DNA from: Acholoe squamosa
Taxonomy: Eukaryota > Annelida > Polychaeta > Phyllodocida > Polynoidae
Direction: 5' to 3'
Length of the DNA: 64,000 nt
NCBI GenBank assembly: GCA_949317995.1
Contig: OX439046.1
Location: forward strand, 63,163,355-63,227,354
A model generated the notes under the pieces. That model was not told the origin of the DNA, searched no databases, and was given only the letters and a program-made list of their open reading frames with translations. The translations under genes and the position numbers were made by a program. Of this stretch, positions 50,820-61,910 are shown piece by piece (positions within the stretch are counted from its first letter, which is position 1; every line of letters begins with the position of its first letter).

Positions 50820-52079
50820 TCATTGTGGGGTCATCATGAGGGTTAGTCGTAGAGTAGATTGCAGCTTCTCGCAGCAGTTGATGAAGGAGAATTGCAGTAT
50901 CATTACAGAAGCAATAGCACCAATTTCATCAGTTGGAGTGGCTCAGACTCCTGTGGACTCGCTGTGGACTCCTGGGGCCCGCCTGTCCCTGCAGTCCTGA
51001 CCATCTCCTGGGATGAATACAAACCAGGTTCTGATTGGTCCCTTACTGCTGATCTCAATGTTTTCCTGTAGGTTCAGGTCGATTCCCACTGATTCGGAGC
51101 AGGGGTTGACTTGTCTTTCTGGTTCAGACCTTTTTAGCACACTTAGATAAAAGCTTCTGAAATAGAGAACGTATACATATATGTATACATTAATACCTGT
51201 GGAATAATGCTATAGTTATGTTCATCAGATAACATAAATTGGTATTAACATAACATACTTATAGATGTTGGCTATCTAATATAAGTCAGTCTTCTACCCC
51301 TAGTCCAGAATCAAAACACCCCTAGTTAATACTCTCTGGGCCCTTGAATCGTCCCATCAATTTCCAATTCAGTTTAGCAGCCTGACAATGATTTTCAGTG
51401 CTATATCTAAATTTGCTTGTCAAAATATACTGTGAACCAAATACCATTTGTCTTGACATAAGAAGAACTACAATCTCATCCCTGAGTCTGGCTCTCTGTA
51501 TATGGGCTAAACGGCAGTAGTGCTACTGACCTTGACCACGGTCTATGGCTTTATTCTCACCATGTTCTGTATAAAGTATCCATTATTACTAGCCAATGCC
51601 AAAATGTCACCATTAACCTTGTAAAGGCAGCGTGATGCCTGCAGGATCATATTGTCTTACAATCATCATGTACCATTCTAATACCTGGGGTAACAAGCTA
51701 CATCAAACCTTTTGGATTATTCGTTAAGATTCGTCCTTAAAACGAGTACACCCCAATTTCTTCACTCTCTGATATTATGTGCTAAAATCTTGCAAGAAAA
51801 CCTTTTGTGTTCTACACCCTAAAATTGAAAAATGAAAATGGTCCCCTAATTAATCTTTTAGAATGAAATGCCCCTAGGCCAAGGATATTCTCAATATAAG
51901 TGCCCAGCTAGCCCCTGGCCTCCACGAACCCAATCTCCATATTCTCAGGCTGTGGATCATCCTGACCCTTATAGTGTCTTTTATTACACGACCTCTGTGA
52001 TTTTGGGTGCTTTTTCTGGATATTCCGGTTCTGATACCTGTCGATATTGCTGGTCCTAGGAGTGCTGATATTAAGGGCA

Positions 52080-52201
52080 TATATAACAAATAGAGGTGCA
52101 CTAGGTGATTCTAGGGGCAGATAAGAAGCACGAGGCCGTAGGCCAAGTGTCTTCTTATCTAGCCGCTAGAATCACCGTGTGCACCTCTATTTGTTATATA
52201 T
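52080..52201. mobile_element. Hairpin element (MITE-like), 122 bp
   Basis: Inverted arms ATATAACAAATAGAGGTGCA and TGCACCTCTATTTGTTATAT with internal partly paired CGAGGCCGTAGGCC. It sits in duplication copy 2 with no counterpart in copy 1. Confidence 0.75.
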
Positions 52202-52792
52202 GGTGTTTATACCAGGGTTTCCACAATTAAATTAAATATATTTACCTTATAAAGCTATGAAAATCAATGTTATTTGTTGCGAGTAGACGTAATCTGTCCT
52301 CCGCCATATTGGTTTCTCGGCGAGACGACAACACTGCCTGGAAGCAAAGTGTTACGTCGGCGTGTGTCCTACAGGCATTTTCATAGAGCTACCGCTTGTA
52401 AGGAGTGCATATGACGGCCAGAATACCCTTAGAGCATATACCAATGTGACAACTTGTGTCTTGCCGTGGTAAACAATCCGTCCATTATGCAGTCAACACG
52501 ACGGCGAAAATTTTGCTCGATTCGATTTTTATTTCATCAATCATGTTACATATACATGTCAAATCATAGCAAATTAAAGGTAGGTGATAGAATATAATGT
52601 CTAGATTCATCACCTATACACATTAAGCTCCTACTGCTATAGTTTTTTTGATATCGAATTAAATTCTTTGATGTCAACTTGCTGTCATGTCGTCTTAATC
52701 CAAATGTCAACATGAGTTCATTTAGCGCATACAATTCTTCAATATCCACTCCAGGCACCGTAAAATCATTCAAGAACGTGATAACCATGGTA

Positions 52793-52850
52793 TAACCATG
52801 GATATCGGCACTCTTAGGAGTGCTGATATCCATGGATATCAGCACTCCTT
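52793..52850. repeat. Short compound palindrome
   Basis: Overlapping inverted repeats built from CCATGGATATC and GGAGTGCTGATATCC. The TAGGAGTGCTGATAT piece also occurs at 52,058-52,072. Confidence 0.7.
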
Positions 52851-52867
52851 ACATGTCACATGTTAAA

Positions 52868-52965
52868 ACCCAAGAAATTTTCATAGCCAGCGTAGGGCTC
52901 GAACCTGCAGTCTCAGATCCCAAATCCAACCCCCTATGCAGTGCACCACAGGGACTGACGAGAGA
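52868..52965 (-). repeat. tRNA-like sequence (SINE head or tRNA pseudogene)
   Basis: On the minus strand there is a good B box, GGTTCGAGCCC, preceded at suitable distance by an A-box-like TGGTGCACTGCAT. Acceptor-stem pairing is poor, so a functional tRNA is not claimed. Confidence 0.45.
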
Positions 52966-53159
52966 AGCTTGGTTTAAACCATGTCTTCATATGATACAAA
53001 GCCCGGGGAGGGTACTCACATATAACTACTATACATTTAAAGTGTGAAAATACCCTGAAGTCTGGGTTGTACCCCCCCAGCTTTGTCGCTACTGCTCACA
53101 TAACAGCGAGGACTGAGGGACGCGTTCAAACCAAACCAACCGTTGCCAGGCACCGAGGT

Positions 53160-53235
53160 GTGAGGCCCGGTGGTCTAGTGGTTAGCGCAATGCGCTCAGC
53201 CCTAAGAGGTAGGCGGGACGAGTCCCGGTCCGGGT
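53160..53235 (+). repeat. tRNA-like sequence (SINE head or tRNA pseudogene)
   Basis: TGGTCTAGTGGTTAGCGC is a strong A box; the B-box region GGACGAGTCCC is degenerate. Flanking CCAACCGTTGCCAGGCACCG and CCAATGGCTGCCGGGCGCCG are a short diverged direct repeat. Confidence 0.5.
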
Positions 53236-53378
53236 GTATATTTTTTTTCGCTGTAGCTGTCCAAGACCAAACCAATGGCTGCCGGGCGCCGAGGTGTGTA
53301 CCGATGATGTACACACACTTTATTTATTGGTATTTTATTGATTTTTTATTGATTAATCATGTAATAAAGACAGTAAAG

Positions 53379-53548
53379 AATGGGCTAACGGACACCTCAT
53401 TCAGTGTATCGTAGGATATCGTAACGAGGGTTTGGATGTCCTGCACCTCCCTGAGGATCCGGGTTAGCAACATTTATTAGAATATTCACCTATCGCCACT
53501 CGTTACGATATCGTACGATAGACTGAATTCGGTGCCCGTTAGCCTATT
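53379..53548. mobile_element. Small foldback with internal fragment shared with 55.4 kb
   Basis: Arms AATGGGCTAACGGACACCTC / CAGTGTATCGTAGG and their imperfect inverse (53,497-53,548) enclose about 65 bp that matches the inverse of about 55,395-55,465 (CACCTCCCTGAGGATCCGGG). Confidence 0.6.
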
Positions 53549-55400
53549 CAATACTCTCTTACTATTGGTGAACAGAACCTCTGTTCCAGTTCTTTGTTGA
53601 ACGAAGTTGACTGCTGACCACGACCACCGTCTCTGTCCCAGCTCAACCCCCATATGGTCAATCAACTTTTTTATTTCAACAGTGACCCCCCCATTTTTCA
53701 TCTTTTAGAATGTTGTATATCTGGATATTCTCATAGATGAATTACTGGAAGATCATAAACTATGACACAAAATATGAAAAATTGCTTTTGCCATTCGTCT
53801 CTGTAGTTAAGGTTTTTGTCATGTAAATGATTATACATAGAAATCTTTTTGCATTTTCCTATTCCTAGTAATATTTCCCAGAGTATTTGAGATTATCAAA
53901 AAAGTTCATCTATCAGTCAGCCTGTGTACAGTCAACCCAGAGGTAACATTGATCAGCCCTTGGTCTAAATGCTTGCATCAGAAGTCACCATATTTTCAAA
54001 GTTGGTATAACACTGTTTGAATCCACTCTATCAATGTTGATGGAACCTATATGCTTTAGCATAGTGTGCTGACAGGAAAATACCTTCTTAGTGTGTGTAA
54101 TGGGCAGATAACATGAACACCATTAAATGATTATACAATAATAGTAAGCACCATGACATAGGAAGTTTTTGCAGTTTCCTATTCCCAGTAATATTTTCCA
54201 GAGTATTTGAGATTATCAATAAAATTCTATCTACAGTCAGCCTGTAGCATTTGCTTTTAATACATGTACATGTACAGTCAACCCAGAAGTAACGTTGATC
54301 AGCCCTTGGTCTAAATTCTTGAATCAGAAGTAACCATATTTTCAAAATTGGTATAACACTGTTTGATTCCACTCTAACAATGTTGATGGAAACTATGCTT
54401 TAGCATGCTGTGCTGACAGGAAAATACCTTCTTAGTGTGCATAATGGAGCAGATAACATGAGCACCATTAATGTGCATAGTCTCCTGCACCTGAAGGCAC
54501 TCTAAGGTAAATAAGCACAAAGTAATTCTTTTGGGAAGCAGTGTTTTCTATCTCATTCCCCTCCTCTTTTGATGTTGTAATATTTTGGGTTAAGCAAAAT
54601 TGCATGCATATGGTTCTGTGCGATTTTCACAAGTCTTGACTATAATTACAAGAATGTTGATAAAGGTAAGCATCAAAATCTGTGAGGTAAACAAAGATAG
54701 ATCCATTCAATTAGAATTTTGTTATATTTTAGCTACATTCAAACATGACTGGTGACTTATTTCGATTTAGCTGAAAGCTTATGTTTCATTGCATAAAGAA
54801 GTATCTCCCCTTTTATATAAGCTACTACTCTCTCCCAAGAATGATCTGCTAGGATTCAGAAAGTTCCCATTGTGACTGTTAGTAATTACCTTGAACCCCT
54901 AGGTTATAGCCCTTGGGCCCTACAGTGCCATTTCTCACAATGGTTGTCTTTAACAGTCTATCAGCAAGAAGACAGGTTTGATACCTGCTGTCAGGGTTAC
55001 CAGAAGGGCTTCCATATTAGCCACAGGTGTAAACTCTGGGAACTGAATGAAGAGTCAGTTGATAAAATTCACAATGGAAGTACTGAATTCTATATAGGGA
55101 CTTTTTAACGGCAATTGCCCTCCTATTTTGACCCCAAATTTGACCCTTTCCCTTTTCTCCTAGAATAGAATACCAAGTACAGCAAAGTTTGCTTCCTCAA
55201 AAAAATCAAAGCTGACAGTATGCATGCAAATCCAACATGGGCACACCATTTTTCCTCCCAATGTGACATGATAGGATTTGAAGGGCTGTGCTGAGGTTGA
55301 GCAGATGAGGTGCTGAGGTTGAACAGATGACAATGGTATGGACATACAGGATACCAGCAAACACCATAGGGAACCAGCACAGAAGTGAATATGAATATTC

Positions 55401-57174
55401 TAATAAATGTTGCAAACCCGGATCCTCAGGGAGGTGCAAGACATCCCAACCCTTAGGTAGGTCAGGGCACATGGGACTGTCTCTAAAAGAAAAAGATTGG
55501 GGGGGGGGTGCTGATGTTTTACCCTTTGCAGCCTCTGCCACATGCACTTGTGTATCTTGATATATAAAAATCAATAATCTTTACAGACAAAACCTCGCCT
55601 CAACAAACACTTGGCAGTCACTGTCTGTTAAATATTGGCTCCCACTCCACACTGGAAATAAACTCACTACATTATACTAATGAACAAGATTTACATAATC
55701 TATAACAACCATTTTCATTTGGACTATAGGAAATAAATGAAAGAACACACAGAGAAAGGTACCTTTACTATCTTCTCTTTCATTTACAATTTGTAATTAG
55801 TTTAACACATTACATTTATCAAAACATCATATTTCTGATGAGCATCTTATGGAATGGTGAATGAACCTTATTAAAAATTTCACAGTGAATCTCCCAAAGA
55901 AATACACGAGATATTACATACTTTATATTGTAAATCATGAATGGATTCTCACATACAGTTTTTGAGGTCTAGCTAATTCAATGCCCATGAATTTTCTGTT
56001 TGATATAATGTTGAGACAGGAAATATTGGCAGTACTTGTCTGTTTAATCGTCATGATTTTCATCTCTTTAGAGTGTATTATGGACAGAAGATTATCTATT
56101 TTTGTGAAGGAGAAATTAGTTTGGGGTAATGTATCTCAACTCAGAGTAACTCTAGTAAAAAGGTTTTACTATATAAGGAGCACCATTTGCTCCCTCTCTC
56201 TGTCTTCTGAGTTGATTTGGCTTAACACCAGTAGGTGTTCCACACATTGGTCTGTATCTAGGTCTGCATTCACACCACGTCCCAACACAGTATGAAACAT
56301 ATTCACTAGGTATGGCAGCAGTGGAATGGTCACTATTGACTCTTTAACCCATTGAACGCTAGCATCGAATATAGTCGACACCATGGCAGGCCTAGCGTCA
56401 ACTATAGTCGACACCATGGTAGGCCTAGCGTCTTCTATAGTTGATGCCCATTATATAGGATTTGTATAGGAATTTAAAAAAGGCTGGTCCTCTAGGAACT
56501 ATACTTTTTTTCAGAGGCCGACCCCATGGCCAGGGCAACCAATTTTGCTCTGCCCTTAAAGGGTTAAAGCCTGCATGATGCCTCCAAGTAAACACACTAG
56601 TTTGACAAATCGGCCAAGTCAGTGCATGAAGTCTCTCACATGTGTGGCACTGGTGCAATATGTCAACCCTTCAGGAGTGTTTAAAAGGTTTTGGGCCTAT
56701 ATAGGAGAACAACCCAGGAGGCCCTTTCCTAATGCACTACAATCGCACACAGGTTCCAATGCTATTGCACCAGGTATTTCAGTATGACTTGGAGGGTGCA
56801 GTCATAGTATGTTTAGAAATAACCTTATTGTAAGGTACTCTGCTTGGCTGTTTATAAAAATGTATAGGCTATAACAAGGATTATAATGTGCTTTATACAA
56901 CCCTTACAAGAATATGCAATGCTGGTCCTTACAGGACGACAAGTTTAAATCTGGACGAAGCAATCTACACACACATCCTTACATTACAATAAGGCTGCCA
57001 TGAATAGCATCTTGCTAGGGCTGTGCTTGCATTTTGTATGTTGAGAATCGATGTTGAAAAAAGAAACTTAGGGAGATTTTTCAATCTATTTTCTAAAATA
57101 AAAGACTGTTTTAAGTTGACATGTCCACTATCACAGTATCAAATTTGGGGTTTCTCATAAATCACCGTCTAGAC
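55401..57174. other. Non-coding stretch with a short tandem repeat
   Basis: About 56,360-56,450 holds 2.5-3 copies of a ~36-bp unit containing CTATAGTCGACACCATGG. The rest shows no recognised gene. Confidence 0.5.
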
Positions 57175-58083
57175 GAAATGGAGTCACCTTGACTCCCAAT
57201 TGGGAGTCCAGCTTCTATCACTGAGGCGACCCCCTCTGTGAGTGCTTATATAGGGAGTCAATGATTGACTCCTTAAAGATACAGGGTCAAGCTTATTGGA
57301 CTCTCTGTCTGCACTATGACTCCATTGGGAAGTGGAGTCAGGATTGGTTACATTTTATATTGAAACAGATGATTTCTGGGGTATTTTCCTTTTGAGGTCT
57401 TCATCATTTATTCCATTAGAATGCACCATATTACAAAATGCCAAGATGCATCAATTTACATTGGTTAGATGTATCTATCTGCACCAATCATCAGCTTTTC
57501 TCATGAAATAACCTAGCACTCAGAATACTTTGAAGTAACACCATAACCAAGGAAATGGTGTCTATGCTGCATTTAGACTTTTGTTGGGATATTTCAGGGA
57601 GTTGAGCATACCACCTTATAGTTCAGTTGTGTACAATTGCTGGTTTTTGTATTTATATAATACCACCATCTCTAGATGATTAGTAATACCCAGAATTAAA
57701 CTAAATGGAACATGTTCTAATGTGCAAAATCCTGCAAACTGTATTGTGTGGCCCTCTGGTGAAAGAAACGAGAAGCATGTGCCACCTGTGTTATAGAGTC
57801 AATAGTGAAGTACAGAGTCAACCATGTTTGACTCTATATTATAGTAGAGAGTCAACCATGTTTGACTCTATATAGAGTCTGACTCCACACACTGACACAG
57901 GGAGTCCACTAGGCTGGGACTCTCCTCCTACAGGAGTCAAGCTGCAACGACTCCTTAGGGGTAGTCAAACAGAGAATAGAAGACAGTCAGTCATCTTGGA
58001 CTCCTGTCTTACCAGAGTAACTATAGAGTCCAGATCCACTGACTCCTTTCTTGACATTTTTTCTATTGGGTTGACTCCATTTC
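57175..58083. mobile_element. Element with ~23 GAGTC/GACTC motifs and inverted ends
   Basis: Ends GAAATGGAGTCA and TGACTCCATTTC are inverse. Two dense motif blocks (57,178-57,350 and 57,795-58,080) hold about 8 and 15 copies of GGAGTCA/TGACTCC in both orientations, with a motif-free centre. No coding frame and no clear target duplication. Confidence 0.55.
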
Positions 58084-58423
58084 TTTTCTCTGATGTGTTA
58101 GAATATCTAATGAGCATATAAGATAGTTCTGCTCTGAAACAAAGAAAACCTATGCCCTGCAGCTGTATTTATTCCTGTCCTAGTAATAAATCAAGTATGT
58201 TTGATTTCTTATAGAGGGAGCCTGTATGCTGTGGATCGATGGTCAGTCCTAATTTTCAAGTTATACTGCACAACGCCTGTCTAGTGAAATGTATTTTTCT
58301 CTGACTAGATACTCCATTTTGAGCCACATTGGACAGGCAATGATTGGAACAATCTTAGCATATACAAACTATTTAGACATGTTTCCACACATTCTCAAAT
58401 ATGTCTTTTAGCAGATGTGGCAA
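58084..58423. other. Non-coding spacer, nothing recognised
   Basis: AT-rich single-copy-looking sequence between two inverted-repeat elements. Confidence 0.4.
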
Positions 58424-59187
58424 GCCATTTAAGGGGTCGTAAGGGGCAGCTCCCACAAAAGAAAATTTGACATGTAGAATAAGTGAAAATCTTAATAAAC
58501 CTGGACATATTATACATGGTTGGAAGTGTAATTAATGCCTTTATCAATTTCCTTCCATCCTGTAAATTTTGTTGTCTATGGAATGTGAATGGAACAAAAA
58601 CATTCTTTTTTAGCTTCTTTTGCTTAGAACATTATTATAGGATAAAAATCTGTCATCTATGTTACTTTTAATGATGTCAGATGGATTTTGGAGGGATTTC
58701 TGAGGGCTACTTTTTTTCTTCTCTTGATACTCCAATTATTAAGGTCTACAGAGCTGTTCAAAGTTGGGTTGTCATTCAAAAAGTGTAATTTTCACCTATT
58801 TTCGCCCATTTCCCTTGTAAATTACACTTTTTGAATGACAACCCAACTTTGAACAGCTCTGTAGACCTCAATAATTAGAGTATCATCAAAAGAAAAAAAA
58901 AGTGCCCTCGGAAATCCCTCCAAAATTGTTCTCCGCTCATCAAAATTGAAAATTATGACAATCTTCTATCCCCTAGTGCTGTTCTAAGCAAAAAGAACTG
59001 CAGAAGAGCGTTTTTGTTACATAAACATTCAATAGACAACAGAATATTACAGGATAAAAGGAAATTGGTTGAGGCATTGATTATGCTTCCAACCATGTAT
59101 GATATGTACAGGTTTGATGTGTTTTACATTTATTTTACATGAAAATTTGTTTTTGTGGAATCTCCCCTTTACGACCCCTTAAATGAG
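58424..59187. mobile_element. Long foldback element, ~760 bp
   Basis: The whole segment folds on itself. Outer ends are TTAAGGGGTCGTAAGGGG and CCTTTACGACCCCTTAA. Inner arms at about 58,735-58,797 and 58,817-58,880 are almost identical (AAGTTGGGTTGTCATTCAAA and its inverse). The loop is about 20 bp. TTAA at both outer edges could be the target duplication. Non-coding. Confidence 0.8.
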
Positions 59188-61798
59188 CTTGTATTTGTTT
59201 TTATGTAATACATTCATCCTTTGGATTCATGCTAGCAGGGATGCTTTCATATGCCAATGTCTGTACTTAGGCTTTTTGTCAATGGAAAATGTCTACATAG
59301 TCCTTCAGTCCAGCATTTTCCAATTCCCTCTGTCTCCCATTTCCCTTTAGTCTTCATCTGTGAGCACAATCCCACTTACACTGCTCCCAACACTCTCATT
59401 CCCCTATCTCTTCTCACTCCCTCTGTCCCTTTCTGTCCTTTCCCATTCTACAAAATTCAAAATTCAAAGTCTTTTATTGCAGCTGCTGTTCAATCACTTG
59501 GTTTTACCGAGCGATACCAACCCTTGTTCCTACAGATGTATATTCAGCGTATTATATCAACATACATGTGCCATACCATGTCCAATCTTGACTTTAATGA
59601 TAAAAGGCTACATTCAATTAACATTTTGTCAAAGTGTTACAATATCTAATTGCAATTGGCATGCAAACCAAGTGAAATATGGTGCTTAGCGCTGCCAGTG
59701 TAATGTAATCACACATGATGTTCGGGGGAAATATGGCCTCAATTACACCACACATTATTGTAATACACAATGCCAACTCAAACTAGCACTACACCTTCAA
59801 TATAGGAGTATGGGTTACATATTCCTAAGCACGTCTGCTTTATCAGTGTTTATTTATGTAAATTTAAAGTAGCTTTAAATTTTAAGTAAGGGGTGTGTGT
59901 AAGGGTCAACCCATATTTGACCCTTATTGGGTGCTTAATTAGTTAGTAATTGGGCTATTCTAAATGAGAATTGATTATGTGTTGATTGTTAGTGATCAGG
60001 TGTTATGATTTATGTGATTATGGTTCATTTAAGTGAAATGATTAAAGTCAATTGGAGAGATAGTAAATAAGGCCTGTGTATTAGAAAATTAATTAGGAGA
60101 TAAGATTTATGTATCAAGCATCTAAACTGCTAATCTATTGGAAAGATATTTTTCTCTCTCCGATAATATTGTATCCGTGTATGTAAGATGCGCGCTGTAA
60201 GAAAGGATCATCTTTGTATATTAGGACCAAGACTTGACCTGGGTCTGGAGATGCATGTATATATGTGTGATGTTTGGGGAGGGGGAGTTGATCATTTGTG
60301 ACTCTTTATTATGATAGGGGAGGGATAGAAGTAGAGGTTAAGGAGAATATATTAGTTGAATTAAGAGGTGTTATTGAGGAAGAACAATGTATACCTCACT
60401 GTCATCAAATTCTGAGATTGGTAATGGCTAATTAAGGTTTATATGATAATTGCCTTCTGTCCCAAGCTGGTAATTAATTGCAATTTAGGTGAAGTAAAGG
60501 TGGCTGTGGATATCCAGGGACCTGGGATGGTTGTCACATGACATGTCTGTGTCATTGCAATAAAGGACCCAGCCTACTGGGAGCAGGGGCAGTTAGTCCT
60601 AAGTTGGCACACAGAGTAAGTGTTATTATCTGCAGCATACATGTAGGTATATAACACTCAACACCTATCCTGCAGTGGGCTTGTCTAGCAAGCAAGGGAA
60701 TCACCACTCCAGGCAATGGGACTATGGTGGAGTGTGGGGGGTATCACCAGCAGAGAGACAGAGAGAGACTGACAACAACCCCCGACCCTTACATATGTGC
60801 CTTACATCCCCCCTCCCACCTCTATATCCTTCCCTCATAGTTGAACTAAAGGATACATGCCTTATGCCTCAATTAGGAAGCCATTCTTATAGAGTACCTG
60901 AAATGGGTTTGATGAACAAGATTGTTTTAGGGATAATAGGTGTTGAGGCATAAGAGCATTTGAGCTATAAGAGCGTTTGAGGCTTAAGAGACATGTTTGA
61001 GGGATAAGATTCCGTAGTTGCTGTTAACCCTCAAATGGAAACTTGTTTGAGTGTTAAAGGTTTGAGCTTGGTCACATGACACATGAGCTAATGATGTGGA
61101 AGCACTCCATGAGAAAGCTTTCTTCATATGTCCTGTAATTATTCCTGTGCAGGGGTTCCAGGAAAATCCAACTTACAGTAAATTGTTACACCATAGTTCC
61201 ATGTCAGACAAGTCATCTGAAATGATACATCAAATTGCCTCTACATCCTACCTGATCGATGAAGGTCTTGTTCTGGTTTTGGCTCTTCTACCAAAGGGAT
61301 CTGTCGAAAAAGCACGTAGGTGCATTAAATCAGATCATTGTTTCTTCTTCTTATATATCTTTCGCAAAGAAAGGAATCCCAAATTTACACAGTGTTTCAC
61401 TATAATTACATGATCAAACCCTTCATTGTCATACATTAAATCATTAATGACGCCTATTTCACATGTGTGCTGATGGTGGAGCATAGCAGTATATATACTA
61501 AGTATGTGGTATGCTGCAGGAAAAAAAATAACATGACCTCCATTTATGTTCCTGGTCTCATCCACCTGTGGGGAATTTTGTATATGGTGTCAGATAGCTG
61601 TGAGGTAAGTTCTAACACTCGAGTGCAGTTGGGTCGCTTTTCCTGCAATCTGATTGGTCGAGAGTGCATGTTGGGTCGGGGACCCAGTGAAAGCACTTCC
61701 GGTCTCACTTCCTGTTTGTGGCTTTCCTGTCTTATTTATGAATTATTTTGAGGAAAATCAAAGTTTTTTCTTGTGTCAGAATTGAAACAAAGCCCTCA
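59188..61798. other. Non-coding stretch, no gene recognised
   Basis: A short GTTTGAGGSWTAAGAG-type tandem lies at about 60,940-61,040. Open frames of up to 132 codons (59,251-59,649) show no domain or splice support. Confidence 0.45.
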
Positions 61799-61910
61799 GA
61801 TGTGAGTTTGTACCCTGCCCTTGGTCCTTGGGCTTTGCCTGATCGCCTTCGGCGATCTTGGGCAAAGCCCTCGGACCTCGGGCCTCGGGTCAGGGTACAA
61901 ACTCACATCT
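61799..61910. mobile_element. Hairpin element, 112 bp
   Basis: Perfect 20-bp arms AGATGTGAGTTTGTACCCTG and their inverse, with an inner GGCTTTGCC / GGCAAAGCC pair and a GATCGCCTTCGGCGATC tip. The near-complete cruciform is GC-rich against an AT-rich background. Confidence 0.75.

Larger units (their letters stand above)
50820..55400 (+). repeat. Old large duplication, copy 2
   Basis: Partner of 45,850-49,800. It carries its own insertions between about 52,000 and 53,900: a 122-bp hairpin element, tRNA-like sequences and a small foldback. A third, partial copy of the 54,296-54,420 block lies at 53,950-54,130. Confidence 0.75.

Noticed and set aside
53160-53235. Functional tRNA gene
   Set aside because: A box is good, but the B box and acceptor stem do not pair properly; called a tRNA-like repeat instead.
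56360-56450. Repeated SalI/NcoI-like sites as a cloning artefact
   Set aside because: They belong to a diverged ~36-bp tandem repeat with flanking genomic sequence, not a vector polylinker.
59251-59649. 132-codon open frame as a host gene
   Set aside because: No signal, domain, splice or codon-pattern support, and it ends in AT-rich DNA.
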